From: an uncultured SAR116 cluster alpha proteobacterium
GTDB lineage: Bacteria > Pseudomonadota > Alphaproteobacteria > Puniceispirillales > Puniceispirillaceae
Direction: 5' to 3'
DNA: 64,000 nt
NCBI GenBank assembly: GCA_902578815.1
Contig: CACHEI010000005.1
Location: forward strand, 1 to 64,000
Shown here in pieces: positions 48,047 to 56,681 of this stretch. Under the pieces are notes generated by a model that was not told the DNA's origin, ran no database searches, and saw nothing but the letters and a program-made list of their open reading frames with translations. Position 1 is the stretch's first letter, and every line of letters begins with the position of its first letter. The position numbers and the translations under genes were made by a program.

Positions 48047-49625
48047 TGAATGAGATGACTTTATCTGCTAAATCACTAACGCGCCTATCGTGGGAAACAA
48101 ACACAACAGTCTTACCTAAGTTACGGAAATTATCTAAAATTTTGGTAATCGAATTATGGTCAATATTAGCAAATGTTTCATCTAAAAACAGAAATGATTT
48201 TTTTGAATACAATAACCTTGCCAAGTTTAGCTTTTGTTTTTCACCGCCACTCCAATCAGTAGGTTCTTCGTTTTTAAAATCTTTCAAGTTTAGATCTACG
48301 ATCCGAAAAATTTCTCTAAGCTCTTTGTTCAAATTCTGTTCTTGAAAAAACGTAACGTTTTCTGCGATTGTTCCGGTAAAAATATTAGCGTTGGGTTCAC
48401 AATATCCGAAATCGTTGTGGATCGTATTTTTATTTTGCTCATTTCCGTTGATCAATACCTTCCCTGATGATGGATAAAGAATGTTTAACATAATCTTCAT
48501 GAGGGTTGATTTTCCAACTCCGCTCGGACCTCTGACAGCCACAATGTCGCCTCTACATATTTTTGCGTAAATGCTCTTGGGTGAGTTTATGTATGAATGC
48601 CTAACGTCAACGCATTCAATAACATTTACTTCAGTGTCAACATAAAAAGAAGGCTCAAGTTCCAACTTGAGTTCGCTGGTGACCATGTTTTTCGAATTCC
48701 CTTGTATAACAATCTGTCCCCAACATCTTGACACATTGTTTATTAGGGGTATGGCACGAGCAGACGAAACCATAGCGAAAATCAAACTTGTGAGAACTTC
48801 TTCAGAAAGATCAAAAATTTTCACGCTCACCAAGCCGACTATGATCAATACTAACCCCAAAAATTCAAAGGCGTAACGCGTAGCGATTGAAACAAGCTGT
48901 CGAAGAATTACCCTATCTGCGTGAAGCGCAAATTGGCCTTCAATTATTGAGAATATATTGTCATACTTATTAAGCAATTTTATCTGAATAACATTTGATA
49001 TCATGTTGGATATGCCTGTTAGAAAAATGGCGTTCGTATCATTGGCCTCCTTACCTAGTTGCAACAAATAACTCTTAAAACAGGCAGTATAGAGGAATAA
49101 AATTCCAGAAAAAAATACCATCAAAACCAATGTTATTTGTACATTATTAAATGCGAGGAATCCTAATAGTGCGATTAGAATGGTAGCGTCCAACAGCATT
49201 CTCAAACCGGGTAGTAACCAAAGTTCACACAACTGCCGAGTCACTTCTTGCAATATGAATATGGGTTTTCTTTCTTGGCGATCAAACGTCTGAAATTCAA
49301 GGTTTTTATAGTTTGACAAAATATTTCTCAGCCAGTTGCGCCTACATTGATAAGCAAATTTTACCAAATAATAATTCAGCCATATTCCAAGGAAAGTGCG
49401 AGCGAAAATAATGAAGATCGCTATCAAAACAATCGTATTGTAAGAAATATTTAAAGGTGATTTTGTTTCAGCAATTAAATTAATTGCTATCAATGATAAT
49501 CCGCCAACACCTGCTAACTCAACCAGAGCGAGGGTAACAATCGACGCAGCAAGAAAAATTATGTCCGTTGCCCGTGACACAGAAAGTAGTTTGAGGGTGT
49601 TTTCGGGCAGAAAATAAAAGCTCAT
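48039..49625 (-). CDS. ABC transporter, fused membrane and ATPase domains (PglK/MsbA-like lipid-linked glycan flippase)
   Basis: This 528-residue half-transporter has an N-terminal six-helix membrane domain (about 15-300) and a C-terminal ATPase with Walker A VRGPSGVGKSTLMKIML, signature DWSGGEKQKLNLARLL, Walker B SFLFLDETFANID and the switch His in VVFVSHDRR. A homodimer fits MsbA or PglK types. There is no Wzx flippase gene in the window while Wzy, Wzz and a ligase are present, so this protein probably moves the lipid-linked repeat unit across the inner membrane. The methyltransferase gene before it overlaps by ATGA. Alternative: export of another lipid or a peptide. Confidence 0.84.
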   Translation of the reverse strand: MSFYFLPENTLKLLSVSRATDIIFLAASIVTLALVELAGVGGLSLIAINLIAETKSPLNISYNTIVLIAIFIIFARTFLGIWLNYYLVKFAYQCRRNWLRNILSNYKNLEFQTFDRQERKPIFILQEVTRQLCELWLLPGLRMLLDATILIALLGFLAFNNVQITLVLMVFFSGILFLYTACFKSYLLQLGKEANDTNAIFLTGISNMISNVIQIKLLNKYDNIFSIIEGQFALHADRVILRQLVSIATRYAFEFLGLVLIIVGLVSVKIFDLSEEVLTSLIFAMVSSARAIPLINNVSRCWGQIVIQGNSKNMVTSELKLELEPSFYVDTEVNVIECVDVRHSYINSPKSIYAKICRGDIVAVRGPSGVGKSTLMKIMLNILYPSSGKVLINGNEQNKNTIHNDFGYCEPNANIFTGTIAENVTFFQEQNLNKELREIFRIVDLNLKDFKNEEPTDWSGGEKQKLNLARLLYSKKSFLFLDETFANIDHNSITKILDNFRNLGKTVVFVSHDRRVSDLADKVISFNE

Positions 49626-50347
49626 TTTGCTTTCTTGTCAGAACAAAGAAAAGCTATCGACGGTGACAATAAACTTGGCATCCAGGTAAACGGTGAACCA
49701 AGTCTATATTCGACAGACAGATTTAGCCTTAATGAATGTTCAAGCCAACGCCAATCAAATCCCTTATGTCCGTCTTCGTGGGGCGGCAGTTTGTTGAGGT
49801 TAAAAGTACTTGCTCTTAAGGTTTCAGCCCACGTATATTCTCGCCAACGGTTGTAGCCCATCAAAAAACTGCCAATGTTTTTCACACCAAGAATTGGTCC
49901 GACCTCATTAGGCACTGTAATAAAAAAATGTGTTTTATTCATTTTTGAAAATGTGCTCAGTAGATTTAGGAGTATCATTCCTGGTATGTGCTCAAAACAT
50001 TCCAAAGCTACGATCAAGTCAGCATCCATGAATTCTTTGGTGTGTCTTTCAGCATTGCCAACTACATATCGGAAGTTTTTTTGTTGATTATAAAGTTCTA
50101 ATGCTACTTCGCTAAAATCAACTCGGGGGTCTATGCCGATGTAGTCGATTTCTATACTTTCGTTTAGAATCTCATATGCCTTACAGTAACCACAACCAAT
50201 ATCAGCCACTTTAAGCCTGCGTCCTAATTTTTTATGTAAAGGTTTTGCGACCTTTAACAGGTTTTTATAGCGAACCGAATGAAGATATTTTGTAAGGAAG
50301 TTGAAATTCTGGTTGTCGATATATTTTCTCGCTTGTGTTTTTACCAT
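49622..50347 (-). CDS. Class I SAM-dependent methyltransferase
   Basis: This 241-residue protein has a SAM-binding block LKVADIGCGYCKAYEIL (about 45-61), an acidic strand end DYIGIDPRVD, and motif FMDADLIVALECFEHIPG. HFFITVPNEVGPILGVKN follows, and there is a basic W-R-E-Y-T-W segment. It resembles glycan or ubiquinone-type methyltransferases. Target unknown; by position it acts on the repeat unit or a lipid-linked intermediate. It starts 89 bases after the stop of the preceding gene. Confidence 0.8.
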   Translation of the reverse strand: MVKTQARKYIDNQNFNFLTKYLHSVRYKNLLKVAKPLHKKLGRRLKVADIGCGYCKAYEILNESIEIDYIGIDPRVDFSEVALELYNQQKNFRYVVGNAERHTKEFMDADLIVALECFEHIPGMILLNLLSTFSKMNKTHFFITVPNEVGPILGVKNIGSFLMGYNRWREYTWAETLRASTFNLNKLPPHEDGHKGFDWRWLEHSLRLNLSVEYRLGSPFTWMPSLLSPSIAFLCSDKKAK

Positions 50348-50436
50348 TGTGTACTCACTAACACCAATAGATCGCTAGATACAAAAAAAGCGGCCAATAT
50401 TCCAAGATAATGAAGTAAACACTTAGCCATTAGAGG

Positions 50437-51672
50437 TCAAAGCTTGGTGATGCTAAGATTAATCCTGACGATGTCTATTATACTATCGCTATTCAGGCAA
50501 GCTATATCTAAATGCGGAGCAGGATTGTAATCAAAGTCTTTTAAGGCCATGAAATAAATAATTTTCTTGTATTTTCTCAATAAAAGATTCACCCCATATG
50601 TTGTTGAGGTGCAGACTATAAATAAATCGTCTTTTTCTTCTGTTATTGCTTCTTGAACAGGGGTGCTTCTTGGGTGCATTTTAAGTTTGATGCTACTTTC
50701 ATCAAACCCGAGACTGTTGATTAACAATGCCCTAAATTTTTTGACCGCTAAAACACTTTCTTGACGAACCCCGCAACACAAGACAATTCGTTTGCAACGA
50801 TAGGTTAATGGTTCGATTGGAAAACCACCTCTTTTTAACTTTGGATTATTTTTTTCTTTATGGGTGTAGTCTTTTCTTAATCTTAGAGAGTTGTTTTCTA
50901 AAAAAAGGTTACGTCTATAAAAATTAAAAGTAGGGCTGTTGTGAACTTCTATTACTTCCTGCAATGTAGACTTAATTAATTTTTCTCTGGGAAATCCTTC
51001 AGATATATAGATTGGTATTGAATTTTTTCTCTTTAGATATCTTGCTAGTAGAAGCATTTGTAAGCAGTGGTTGTCGAATACCTCTTTTAAAAAATAAGTG
51101 TATTCTACTGGCTTCAAAAATCTGATATTTAAGAAAGACTTAGCAAACGTTAAAAGTGTAGAGTTCAATTCGCCAAGATACAACTCGGCAATTATTTTTG
51201 TTGGTATTTGGCCGTTTCTTATAATTATATCACTTGCGTCATACCTTGTATCAACTGGCGGACATTCGACATCAATATCTGTCTCTTTTGAAGAAAACTC
51301 AATTTCAACGTCTCTAACTCCGTAGCAGAGTCTTACGTATTTTTTTAAATGAAACTCACTTTTTTTCGGTAAAAGTTTTTTTAAGAAAAAAACTATGTAG
51401 AGCCGTACAAGGCGGATTATTGATTTTACGAATAATCCGAGGAAAAAAAAATGAGTTTGAATGTTCACTTCCGATTTATACAATTGTCTTTGCCACAGTC
51501 TGTCTCTTAACCATCCTGAAAGATTGAACTGATCGCCGATTGATTGCCACCGTTCCACAGTCTCATATTCGAAGATCAATGACTGCTTAAATTTCTTCAA
51601 TTTATTTTCAGATTGAAAAGCATAACCAGCAAGTTCTTCAAACTTATCTGTAAATATTAACTTCTTAGACAT
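50437..51672 (-). CDS. Protein of unknown function with sialyltransferase-like motifs (candidate GT-B transferase)
   Basis: A 411-residue basic protein with one hydrophobic stretch (about 73-95: FFFLGLFVKSIIRL, LYIVFFL), so probably membrane-associated. I do not recognise the family. Three short blocks recall bacterial sialyl/polysialyltransferases: ISEGFPREK (E-G block, about 222), KLKMHPRSTP (H-P block, about 330) and VCTSTTYGVN (S-S/T block, about 354), in the usual order and spacing. It is the first gene of the long minus-strand run and lies next to the nonulosonic-acid genes on the other strand. A transferase for the CMP-nonulosonate made nearby is a reasonable hypothesis, not a firm call. 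Confidence 0.5.
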   Translation of the reverse strand: MSKKLIFTDKFEELAGYAFQSENKLKKFKQSLIFEYETVERWQSIGDQFNLSGWLRDRLWQRQLYKSEVNIQTHFFFLGLFVKSIIRLVRLYIVFFLKKLLPKKSEFHLKKYVRLCYGVRDVEIEFSSKETDIDVECPPVDTRYDASDIIIRNGQIPTKIIAELYLGELNSTLLTFAKSFLNIRFLKPVEYTYFLKEVFDNHCLQMLLLARYLKRKNSIPIYISEGFPREKLIKSTLQEVIEVHNSPTFNFYRRNLFLENNSLRLRKDYTHKEKNNPKLKRGGFPIEPLTYRCKRIVLCCGVRQESVLAVKKFRALLINSLGFDESSIKLKMHPRSTPVQEAITEEKDDLFIVCTSTTYGVNLLLRKYKKIIYFMALKDFDYNPAPHLDIACLNSDSIIDIVRINLSITKL

Positions 51673-52085
51673 TTTTTGCCTGAAAATCCCTTGTTGAGGA
51701 GTTAAAGATATCCAATAAACTGAAATTTTAATGGATAGATAAATCGTTTCATAAAAACTTTATTTTCAAGCTTATGCGATGAGTATTTTTATTTACAATA
51801 GACACTTAACATTATCTTTAGAAAATCCAGGTTTTAAATTTTTTATTTTTTGGCTGTCGTTTTGACGCTTAATAAATAGTGGGAGATTCAAAAAACGGTT
51901 TCAGAGTAGCTTTCTGTTTTGGTTTGCACTTGTGATTTGAGAATCAAGCAATAAACCTGAGGCATAAACAGGTCTTCGTATACGTTAAAATAATTGCTCG
52001 GATTCTATCCTTCTAACGCAATGCTACTTTATGTATCACATCACACAGAATGCGTTTGCATCTAGCTAAAAAAAATTAACAGTAA

Positions 52086-52208
52086 ACTCCACCACAAATT
52101 TCTCGAGACGGTCGTTACTACACCAAATTAAACAATCAATTCTTTTACCCTGAGTTTGCATCTGGTTTTGATGAGAAAATTTTGGAAGACTTTCCACACC
52201 CGTGCTAG
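52086..52208 (+). pseudogene. Protein-like fragment of unknown origin
   Basis: A 40-codon stretch after a TAA, with no start codon, reads as protein-like sequence (SRDGRYYTKLNNQFFYPEFA, then SGFDEKILEDFPHP) up to TAG 52206-52208. Composition is far more protein-like than the surrounding AT-rich DNA. It may be the 3' tail of a lost gene. I do not recognise the family. Confidence 0.3.
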
Positions 52209-52307
52209 CTGATTGATCAGTCAAATCGCATCTTACAGATTTTTTTACAAATTATTTTTATGTTTTCACATGAGTGATATCTGTACAATCAATAAGGAGG
52301 TCTGCTA

Positions 52308-52373
52308 ATGGATATTTATGATACAAATGTATTTGATATGGTTTTTGGAATAATTGGGAGCTACGCTTCTTAG
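52308..52373 (+). CDS. Possible 21-residue small protein with a perfect ribosome site
   Basis: ATG at 52308 opens a 21-codon frame (MDIYDTNVFDMVFG, then a short hydrophobic end IIGSYAS) ending at TAG 52371. An AAGGAGGT ribosome site at 52295-52302 lies 5 bases before the ATG; nothing else in the surrounding 990 bases has one, and TACAAT at 52284-52289 could be a -10 box. It lies 293 bases before the NeuB-fusion gene on the same strand. It could be a leader peptide or a small membrane-active protein. There is no homology evidence; translation is inferred from the ribosome site alone. Confidence 0.4.
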   Translation: MDIYDTNVFDMVFGIIGSYAS

Positions 52374-52665
52374 AAAAATTTCCAAGACTTTTAAGTTTTA
52401 ACTTTAATTTTTTACATTGGTTCAAACTAATTACTACGCGACAAAACAGAAGAACAATGTTTGGCTCTCAATCCCCTGCATTATTTAAGAGTTGGAAGAG
52501 AAAACTAGTTGATGGGTAAGCTTTATTGGTTCTTTTTCCAAACGAACTTTTATTTGCATTATGGTTAATAAAAGCCGTTGGGTGATGCCACCTAGAACCA
52601 AGGTAAATAGCAGTCTTACAGAAAAATTGTGGCTATCCAAGTGTTATTGATTGAGGTAGGCAGAC

Positions 52666-54909
52666 ATGTATTTTGAAAAAAATGTTGGGCGCTATTGTGT
52701 AAGTGAACAAATGTCGGTCTCAGCTTTTTTAAAGCACTTTGTGAAAGACAAACCAAGATTCTATTGCGTAGTAAATAATCAGCATGAGTTAGTCGGCGTT
52801 ATTTCGCTTGGAGACATTGCGCGTGCCACAGCTAAATCAATATCGGGTGAAAATTCCATATCGACTTTGATGAATAAAGAATTTCACGCAATAAACGATG
52901 GGGCATCACTATCAACTCTGAAGCATAATTTGGAGGAATATAGATTTGTACCTGTTGTTGATGAGTTGGGCAGATTAAAAATGCTTGTTCAGGGTTTGGC
53001 GGGCCAAAGAGAGTTCTACATTGGTAATCATTCTATTCAACGAAGCGGGGATTATCTATTGGTCGCGGAAATCGGTAACAACCATAATGGTTGTATCGAA
53101 AAAGCTTTTGAATTAATTCGGTCAGCCAAAAATAGTGGAGCACACATAGCAAAATTCCAAATGCGCGATATGTCTACCCTCTATGGCGATACTAGTGTAT
53201 CCCATGATTTATCAACGGAATATGTAATAAATCTTTTACAAAAAGTTTCTCTATCTGACGAAGATATGATCAGGTGCTTTGATTTTTGCAAAGAAGTTGG
53301 CATTACACCGCTGTGCACTCCTTTTGACCTGAATAGCCTTCAGACGCTCGAAAATTATGGGATGGAGGGCTATAAAGTTGCTTCTGCAGATTTGACTAAT
53401 CATGAATTGCTTGAGGCTTTAGTAAAAACAAACAAGCCACTAATCGTGTCTACTGGAATGTCCACTGATGGCGAGATTGATGAAGCCATCTCGTTGTTGG
53501 AGAGGCACTATGTCAACTATGTAATATGTCATGCTAACTCGACCTACCCTGCACCTTTTTCGGATGTTCACCTTAATTATATTGATAATCTCAAAAGTCG
53601 CACTTCTTCGGTAATTGGTTATTCAGGTCATGAGAGAGGCTGGCACATACCGCTTGGTGCTTTTACAAAAGGAGCCCAAGTCATCGAAAAGCATTTCACA
53701 TTAGATAAGACTTTAGAGGGAAACGATCATAAAGTTAGTTTATTACCATCTGAATTTTTGATGCTAAGCCAGGCTCTTGCAGACCTATCTGAGGCAATGG
53801 GAATTGGCTATAAGCGTCAAATCACACAGGGCGAAGCGACTAACAAAATTGCGTTATCTAAGTCAATTTTTTGCGCCAAACCGGTGGGTCGAGGTGAATT
53901 AATTAAAGATGAGAACATTGTTATTCGGTCCCCAGGAAATGGCTTGAGTCCTAGAATGAAAAGAGCTTTGGTGGGAAAAATTTCGAGCCGAGATATCGAC
54001 ATTGGCGAAGCATTTTTCCAAACTGATCTAGACGGCCATAAAGAAATAAAATCGTTGACGCTACCAAAACACTTCAAATGGTGCATCCCCGTTAGGCACC
54101 GCGATGTTTATAAATTGTATAACGTGTTTAAACCTCCAGCTATTGAATTTCATTTATCGTTCAAAGATCTGAAAATCAATGATAAAGATACATTGATAGA
54201 CCCTCTGAATACCGAAGTTATTATCCATTCTCCAGAACAGTTCGACGATGATTTTATTCTAGATTTATTCTCTGAGGACGTTACAACCACTCAAAAAACG
54301 ATATCACTTTTAGACGAGATCTTTAGAAAGGCTCGGAATATAAGCCAACTTTTAGGGTACAAGGGTTATCCAAAGGTTGTTGTCAATTGTGGTGGTCATA
54401 CGCATGACGCTTTTTTATCACAATACGAGGCAGAGCGCAGAGTTGATAATTTTATAAAAAACATTCAAAAAGTTGACTTGTCGGACTGCCGCTTTTTGGC
54501 ACAGACTATGCCACCATACCCGTGGCATTTTGGCGGTCAGTCTTTTCACAACCAATTTACTAGCTCAGATAATATTCTGTCAATCTTGTCGAAATCTCAA
54601 CAGCCGCTCGAATTATGTTTGGATATCTCCCATTCTTACATGTGGTGCAATTATTCAAATGAAAATTTTGAAAAATTTATTGAAAAAATAGCACCACACG
54701 TTTCACACATACACATCTCCGACGCGGCTGGGGAGTCTGAAGAAGGCATGCAGGTGGGTGAAGGGACTCTCGATTTTGGAATGATTAGAAAGGCTTTTAA
54801 CGCTCTTCCAGCCGACGTAACTTTGTTACCGGAGATCTGGCAAGGGCACGATAACTTGGGTGACGGCTTTAGGATAGCGTTGGAAAGATTAAACAAATTT
54901 GGATATTAA
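52666..54909 (+). CDS. Nonulosonic acid synthase fusion: CBS pair + NeuB + SAF + C-terminal TIM-barrel isomerase-like domain
   Basis: A 747-residue multidomain protein. Residues about 1-115 form a CBS pair (VVNNQHELVGVISLGDIARA, FVPVVDELGRLKMLV). About 125-365 is the NeuB barrel with VAEIGNNHNG, HIAKFQMRDM, TPFDLNSLQTL, STGMSTDGEIDEAI, HANSTYPAPFSDVHL and EKHFTLDKTLEGNDHK. About 395-465 is the SAF/antifreeze-like domain (SIFCAKPVGRGELIKDENI). About 470-747 resembles AP-endonuclease-2/xylose-isomerase-type barrels with possible metal ligands in VIIHSPEQ, CLDISHSYMW, SHIHISDAAG and LLPEIWQGH. NeuB enzymes condense a hexosamine-like sugar with PEP to a nonulosonic acid. CBS may sense a nucleotide; the last barrel may isomerise or epimerise the substrate. 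NeuA follows after 3 bases. A GAGGT ribosome site precedes the ATG. Confidence 0.88.
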   Translation: MYFEKNVGRYCVSEQMSVSAFLKHFVKDKPRFYCVVNNQHELVGVISLGDIARATAKSISGENSISTLMNKEFHAINDGASLSTLKHNLEEYRFVPVVDELGRLKMLVQGLAGQREFYIGNHSIQRSGDYLLVAEIGNNHNGCIEKAFELIRSAKNSGAHIAKFQMRDMSTLYGDTSVSHDLSTEYVINLLQKVSLSDEDMIRCFDFCKEVGITPLCTPFDLNSLQTLENYGMEGYKVASADLTNHELLEALVKTNKPLIVSTGMSTDGEIDEAISLLERHYVNYVICHANSTYPAPFSDVHLNYIDNLKSRTSSVIGYSGHERGWHIPLGAFTKGAQVIEKHFTLDKTLEGNDHKVSLLPSEFLMLSQALADLSEAMGIGYKRQITQGEATNKIALSKSIFCAKPVGRGELIKDENIVIRSPGNGLSPRMKRALVGKISSRDIDIGEAFFQTDLDGHKEIKSLTLPKHFKWCIPVRHRDVYKLYNVFKPPAIEFHLSFKDLKINDKDTLIDPLNTEVIIHSPEQFDDDFILDLFSEDVTTTQKTISLLDEIFRKARNISQLLGYKGYPKVVVNCGGHTHDAFLSQYEAERRVDNFIKNIQKVDLSDCRFLAQTMPPYPWHFGGQSFHNQFTSSDNILSILSKSQQPLELCLDISHSYMWCNYSNENFEKFIEKIAPHVSHIHISDAAGESEEGMQVGEGTLDFGMIRKAFNALPADVTLLPEIWQGHDNLGDGFRIALERLNKFGY

Positions 54910-54912
54910 AGG

Positions 54913-55608
54913 ATGATAACAGCAATAATCCCTGCAAGATCAGGATCAAAACGACTACAGGGCAAAAACATTAAAAATCTGTCTGGTAGACCGTTGATGT
55001 TTTACACTATTGATGCTGTTCTGGGTCATGAAGAGATAAATAGCGTTATCTTAACCACTGACTCAGAAAAATATATTGACCTGGCTAAAGAAACATACGG
55101 TGACACTATTTGTTACGAGTGCCGACCTCCAGAATATGCTAATGACACAGCCAAAGTCTATGATGAAATCAAACGTTTGGTAAAAACCGGGGTTGTAAAA
55201 ACACCATGGTATATCCAGTGCTTACCTACGTGCCCTCTACGAGATCACAAAGTTGTTAGATCCTTACTCGACCAGTGGAAACTTGATTGGCGCCCTATCT
55301 TTTCCGCTGTGGCGTATGAATTTGCTACTCAATTCGCTTTTAATTTGTCTGCAAATGGACGGGGGTGGAAGGCGATTTCAGAACAATCACCAATGATCAC
55401 CGGTAACACTAGATCTCAGGATATCCCAAACACCTATCGGCCCAACGGTGCTATGTACCTCCAACATGTTGACAACATCGAAAATAAGACACTTTATACA
55501 TTCGCTGATGTGTTTTTAATGACGAGGGAAGAATCAATAGATGTGGACACCAATTTAGATTTTTTAATTTGTGAACAATTACTTGCGAATAGAAAAACCA
55601 ATGAATAA
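54913..55608 (+). CDS. neuA: CMP-nonulosonate (acylneuraminate) cytidylyltransferase
   Basis: This 231-residue cytoplasmic enzyme activates a nonulosonic acid with CTP. The N-terminal block AIIPARSGSKRLQGKNIKNL, VILTTDSEKYI, the CRPPEYANDTAKVYDEI region, IQCLPTCPLRDHKVV and the sugar-binding YRPNGAMYLQHVD match NeuA/PseF/LegF-type enzymes. Which nonulosonate it accepts is not determinable. It starts 3 bases after the NeuB fusion and overlaps the next gene by 8 bases, so the three form one operon. Confidence 0.92.
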   Translation: MITAIIPARSGSKRLQGKNIKNLSGRPLMFYTIDAVLGHEEINSVILTTDSEKYIDLAKETYGDTICYECRPPEYANDTAKVYDEIKRLVKTGVVKTPWYIQCLPTCPLRDHKVVRSLLDQWKLDWRPIFSAVAYEFATQFAFNLSANGRGWKAISEQSPMITGNTRSQDIPNTYRPNGAMYLQHVDNIENKTLYTFADVFLMTREESIDVDTNLDFLICEQLLANRKTNE

Positions 55609-56563
55609 AAACATCTCAGGGTTGACGGTGAGCATTCCCCTTTTTTTTAACAAGGATGAATCAATCGATTATACGGTTTTGAGTCGATATATCGCGGATT
55701 TGGGAACACAGAATCGTATTACAGCTATTTACAGCATGGCATATAACACTCGTTACAGGATGTTAAATGCTACTGAGGTTCTTGAGGTAAATAAAGAAAT
55801 CTTAAGTTTAGCCCACAAACACAAGCTGAACTGCTTTGTCGGGCATCCATATGTATTCAATCGACGGAGCTTAGAAGATTATTTGATAGAAATTAAAAGG
55901 TACAATCCTGCCGGCATTTCAATGTTGTATCCTGAGAGATATTTTGGGATCGATGATCCAATTCTAGAGTTCTTGTCTATTCCTTCAAAGTTTGGACTGA
56001 AGGTAATACTACATGAAATGAAATTGGTTTCTGGTCTAAATGGAGAGTTAATTAATTGGCCAGAAAATCTGCTTAGGAAAGCTATTCAATTGGAGTCAGT
56101 TATTGGGGTTAAGGAAGACTCAAAAGATGACTCGATAGCTCAACTCGTTTTGGATGAATGTAATAAAAAAGGAGTGACTTGTATTCTTGCAGGCGGTGGA
56201 AAGCGTCGAGCCCTTAAGTTTGTCGGTAAAGGATTAAAGACTTGGTTAAATGGGTCTACTATGTTTTATCCCAAAGTCATTGACATCATTTACGATGCTA
56301 TCACGACTAACCAATCAGAAATTGTTGCATTTTTTATTGAAAATGTAGAAAAGCCATTTTTTGAAAAAGTTGTGGAGAAACATGGGTGGCATCTGGCACA
56401 TAAGACCGCATTGGAGTACTTTGGTTATGGAAAAAGGTATGAACGTTTCCCCCATCCGATTTTATCTGACATTCGTCATAGTGAATTAAAAGTCATCTTC
56501 GAAGACATTAAATCGGCCTTGGAAGAGTTGATTGGGAATGATGCAAGAGGTTCTTATAAATAA
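55601..56563 (+). CDS. DapA/NanA-fold (DHDPS/NAL) protein with diverged active site
   Basis: A 320-residue TIM-barrel protein. The Schiff-base lysine is kept in IGVKEDSKDD (about 165). Two normal active-site parts are changed: the G-[ST]-T-G-E keto-acid loop is replaced by YSMAYNTRYRML (about 44-55), and the conserved Tyr of the Y-N-x-P strand is absent (ILHEMKLVSG, about 134-143). So ordinary dihydrodipicolinate or N-acetylneuraminate-lyase chemistry is doubtful; it may use a different acceptor, or act as a decarboxylase or dehydratase in nonulosonate tailoring. The ATG 55601 overlaps neuA by 8 bases; the longer open frame is rejected. It is the third gene of the nonulosonate operon. Confidence 0.8.
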   Translation: MNKNISGLTVSIPLFFNKDESIDYTVLSRYIADLGTQNRITAIYSMAYNTRYRMLNATEVLEVNKEILSLAHKHKLNCFVGHPYVFNRRSLEDYLIEIKRYNPAGISMLYPERYFGIDDPILEFLSIPSKFGLKVILHEMKLVSGLNGELINWPENLLRKAIQLESVIGVKEDSKDDSIAQLVLDECNKKGVTCILAGGGKRRALKFVGKGLKTWLNGSTMFYPKVIDIIYDAITTNQSEIVAFFIENVEKPFFEKVVEKHGWHLAHKTALEYFGYGKRYERFPHPILSDIRHSELKVIFEDIKSALEELIGNDARGSYK

Positions 56564-56681
56564 CGGTCTAGTTCCGCAGTGAGAAACAAAAATGCTGTCT
56601 TAACTTTGCAGAATAAACAAATTGATGACACGGTAGATACCGATCCGATTAACAAGACGTCTCTTACCCAGGTGAATGGCT

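Larger units (their letters stand above)
51673..52665. other. AT-rich divergent intergenic region with a small ORF and a peptide-like remnant
   Basis: This 993-base gap separates the long minus-strand run from the plus-strand nonulosonate genes, so promoters for both must lie here. Within it I can support only the fragment at 52086-52208 and the 21-codon ORF at 52308-52373. The remainder has T and A runs and no other open frame with a good ribosome site. No RNA gene or repeat is apparent. Confidence 0.6.

Noticed and set aside
48039-49625. Wzm/Wzt-type O-antigen ABC exporter
   Set aside because: Membrane and ATPase domains are fused in one chain, as in MsbA/PglK; Wzm and Wzt are separate proteins.
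56578-56675. Possible short GTG-started frame before the first TylF gene
   Set aside because: It runs out of frame into the TylF coding region, has no ribosome site and shows no family resemblance.
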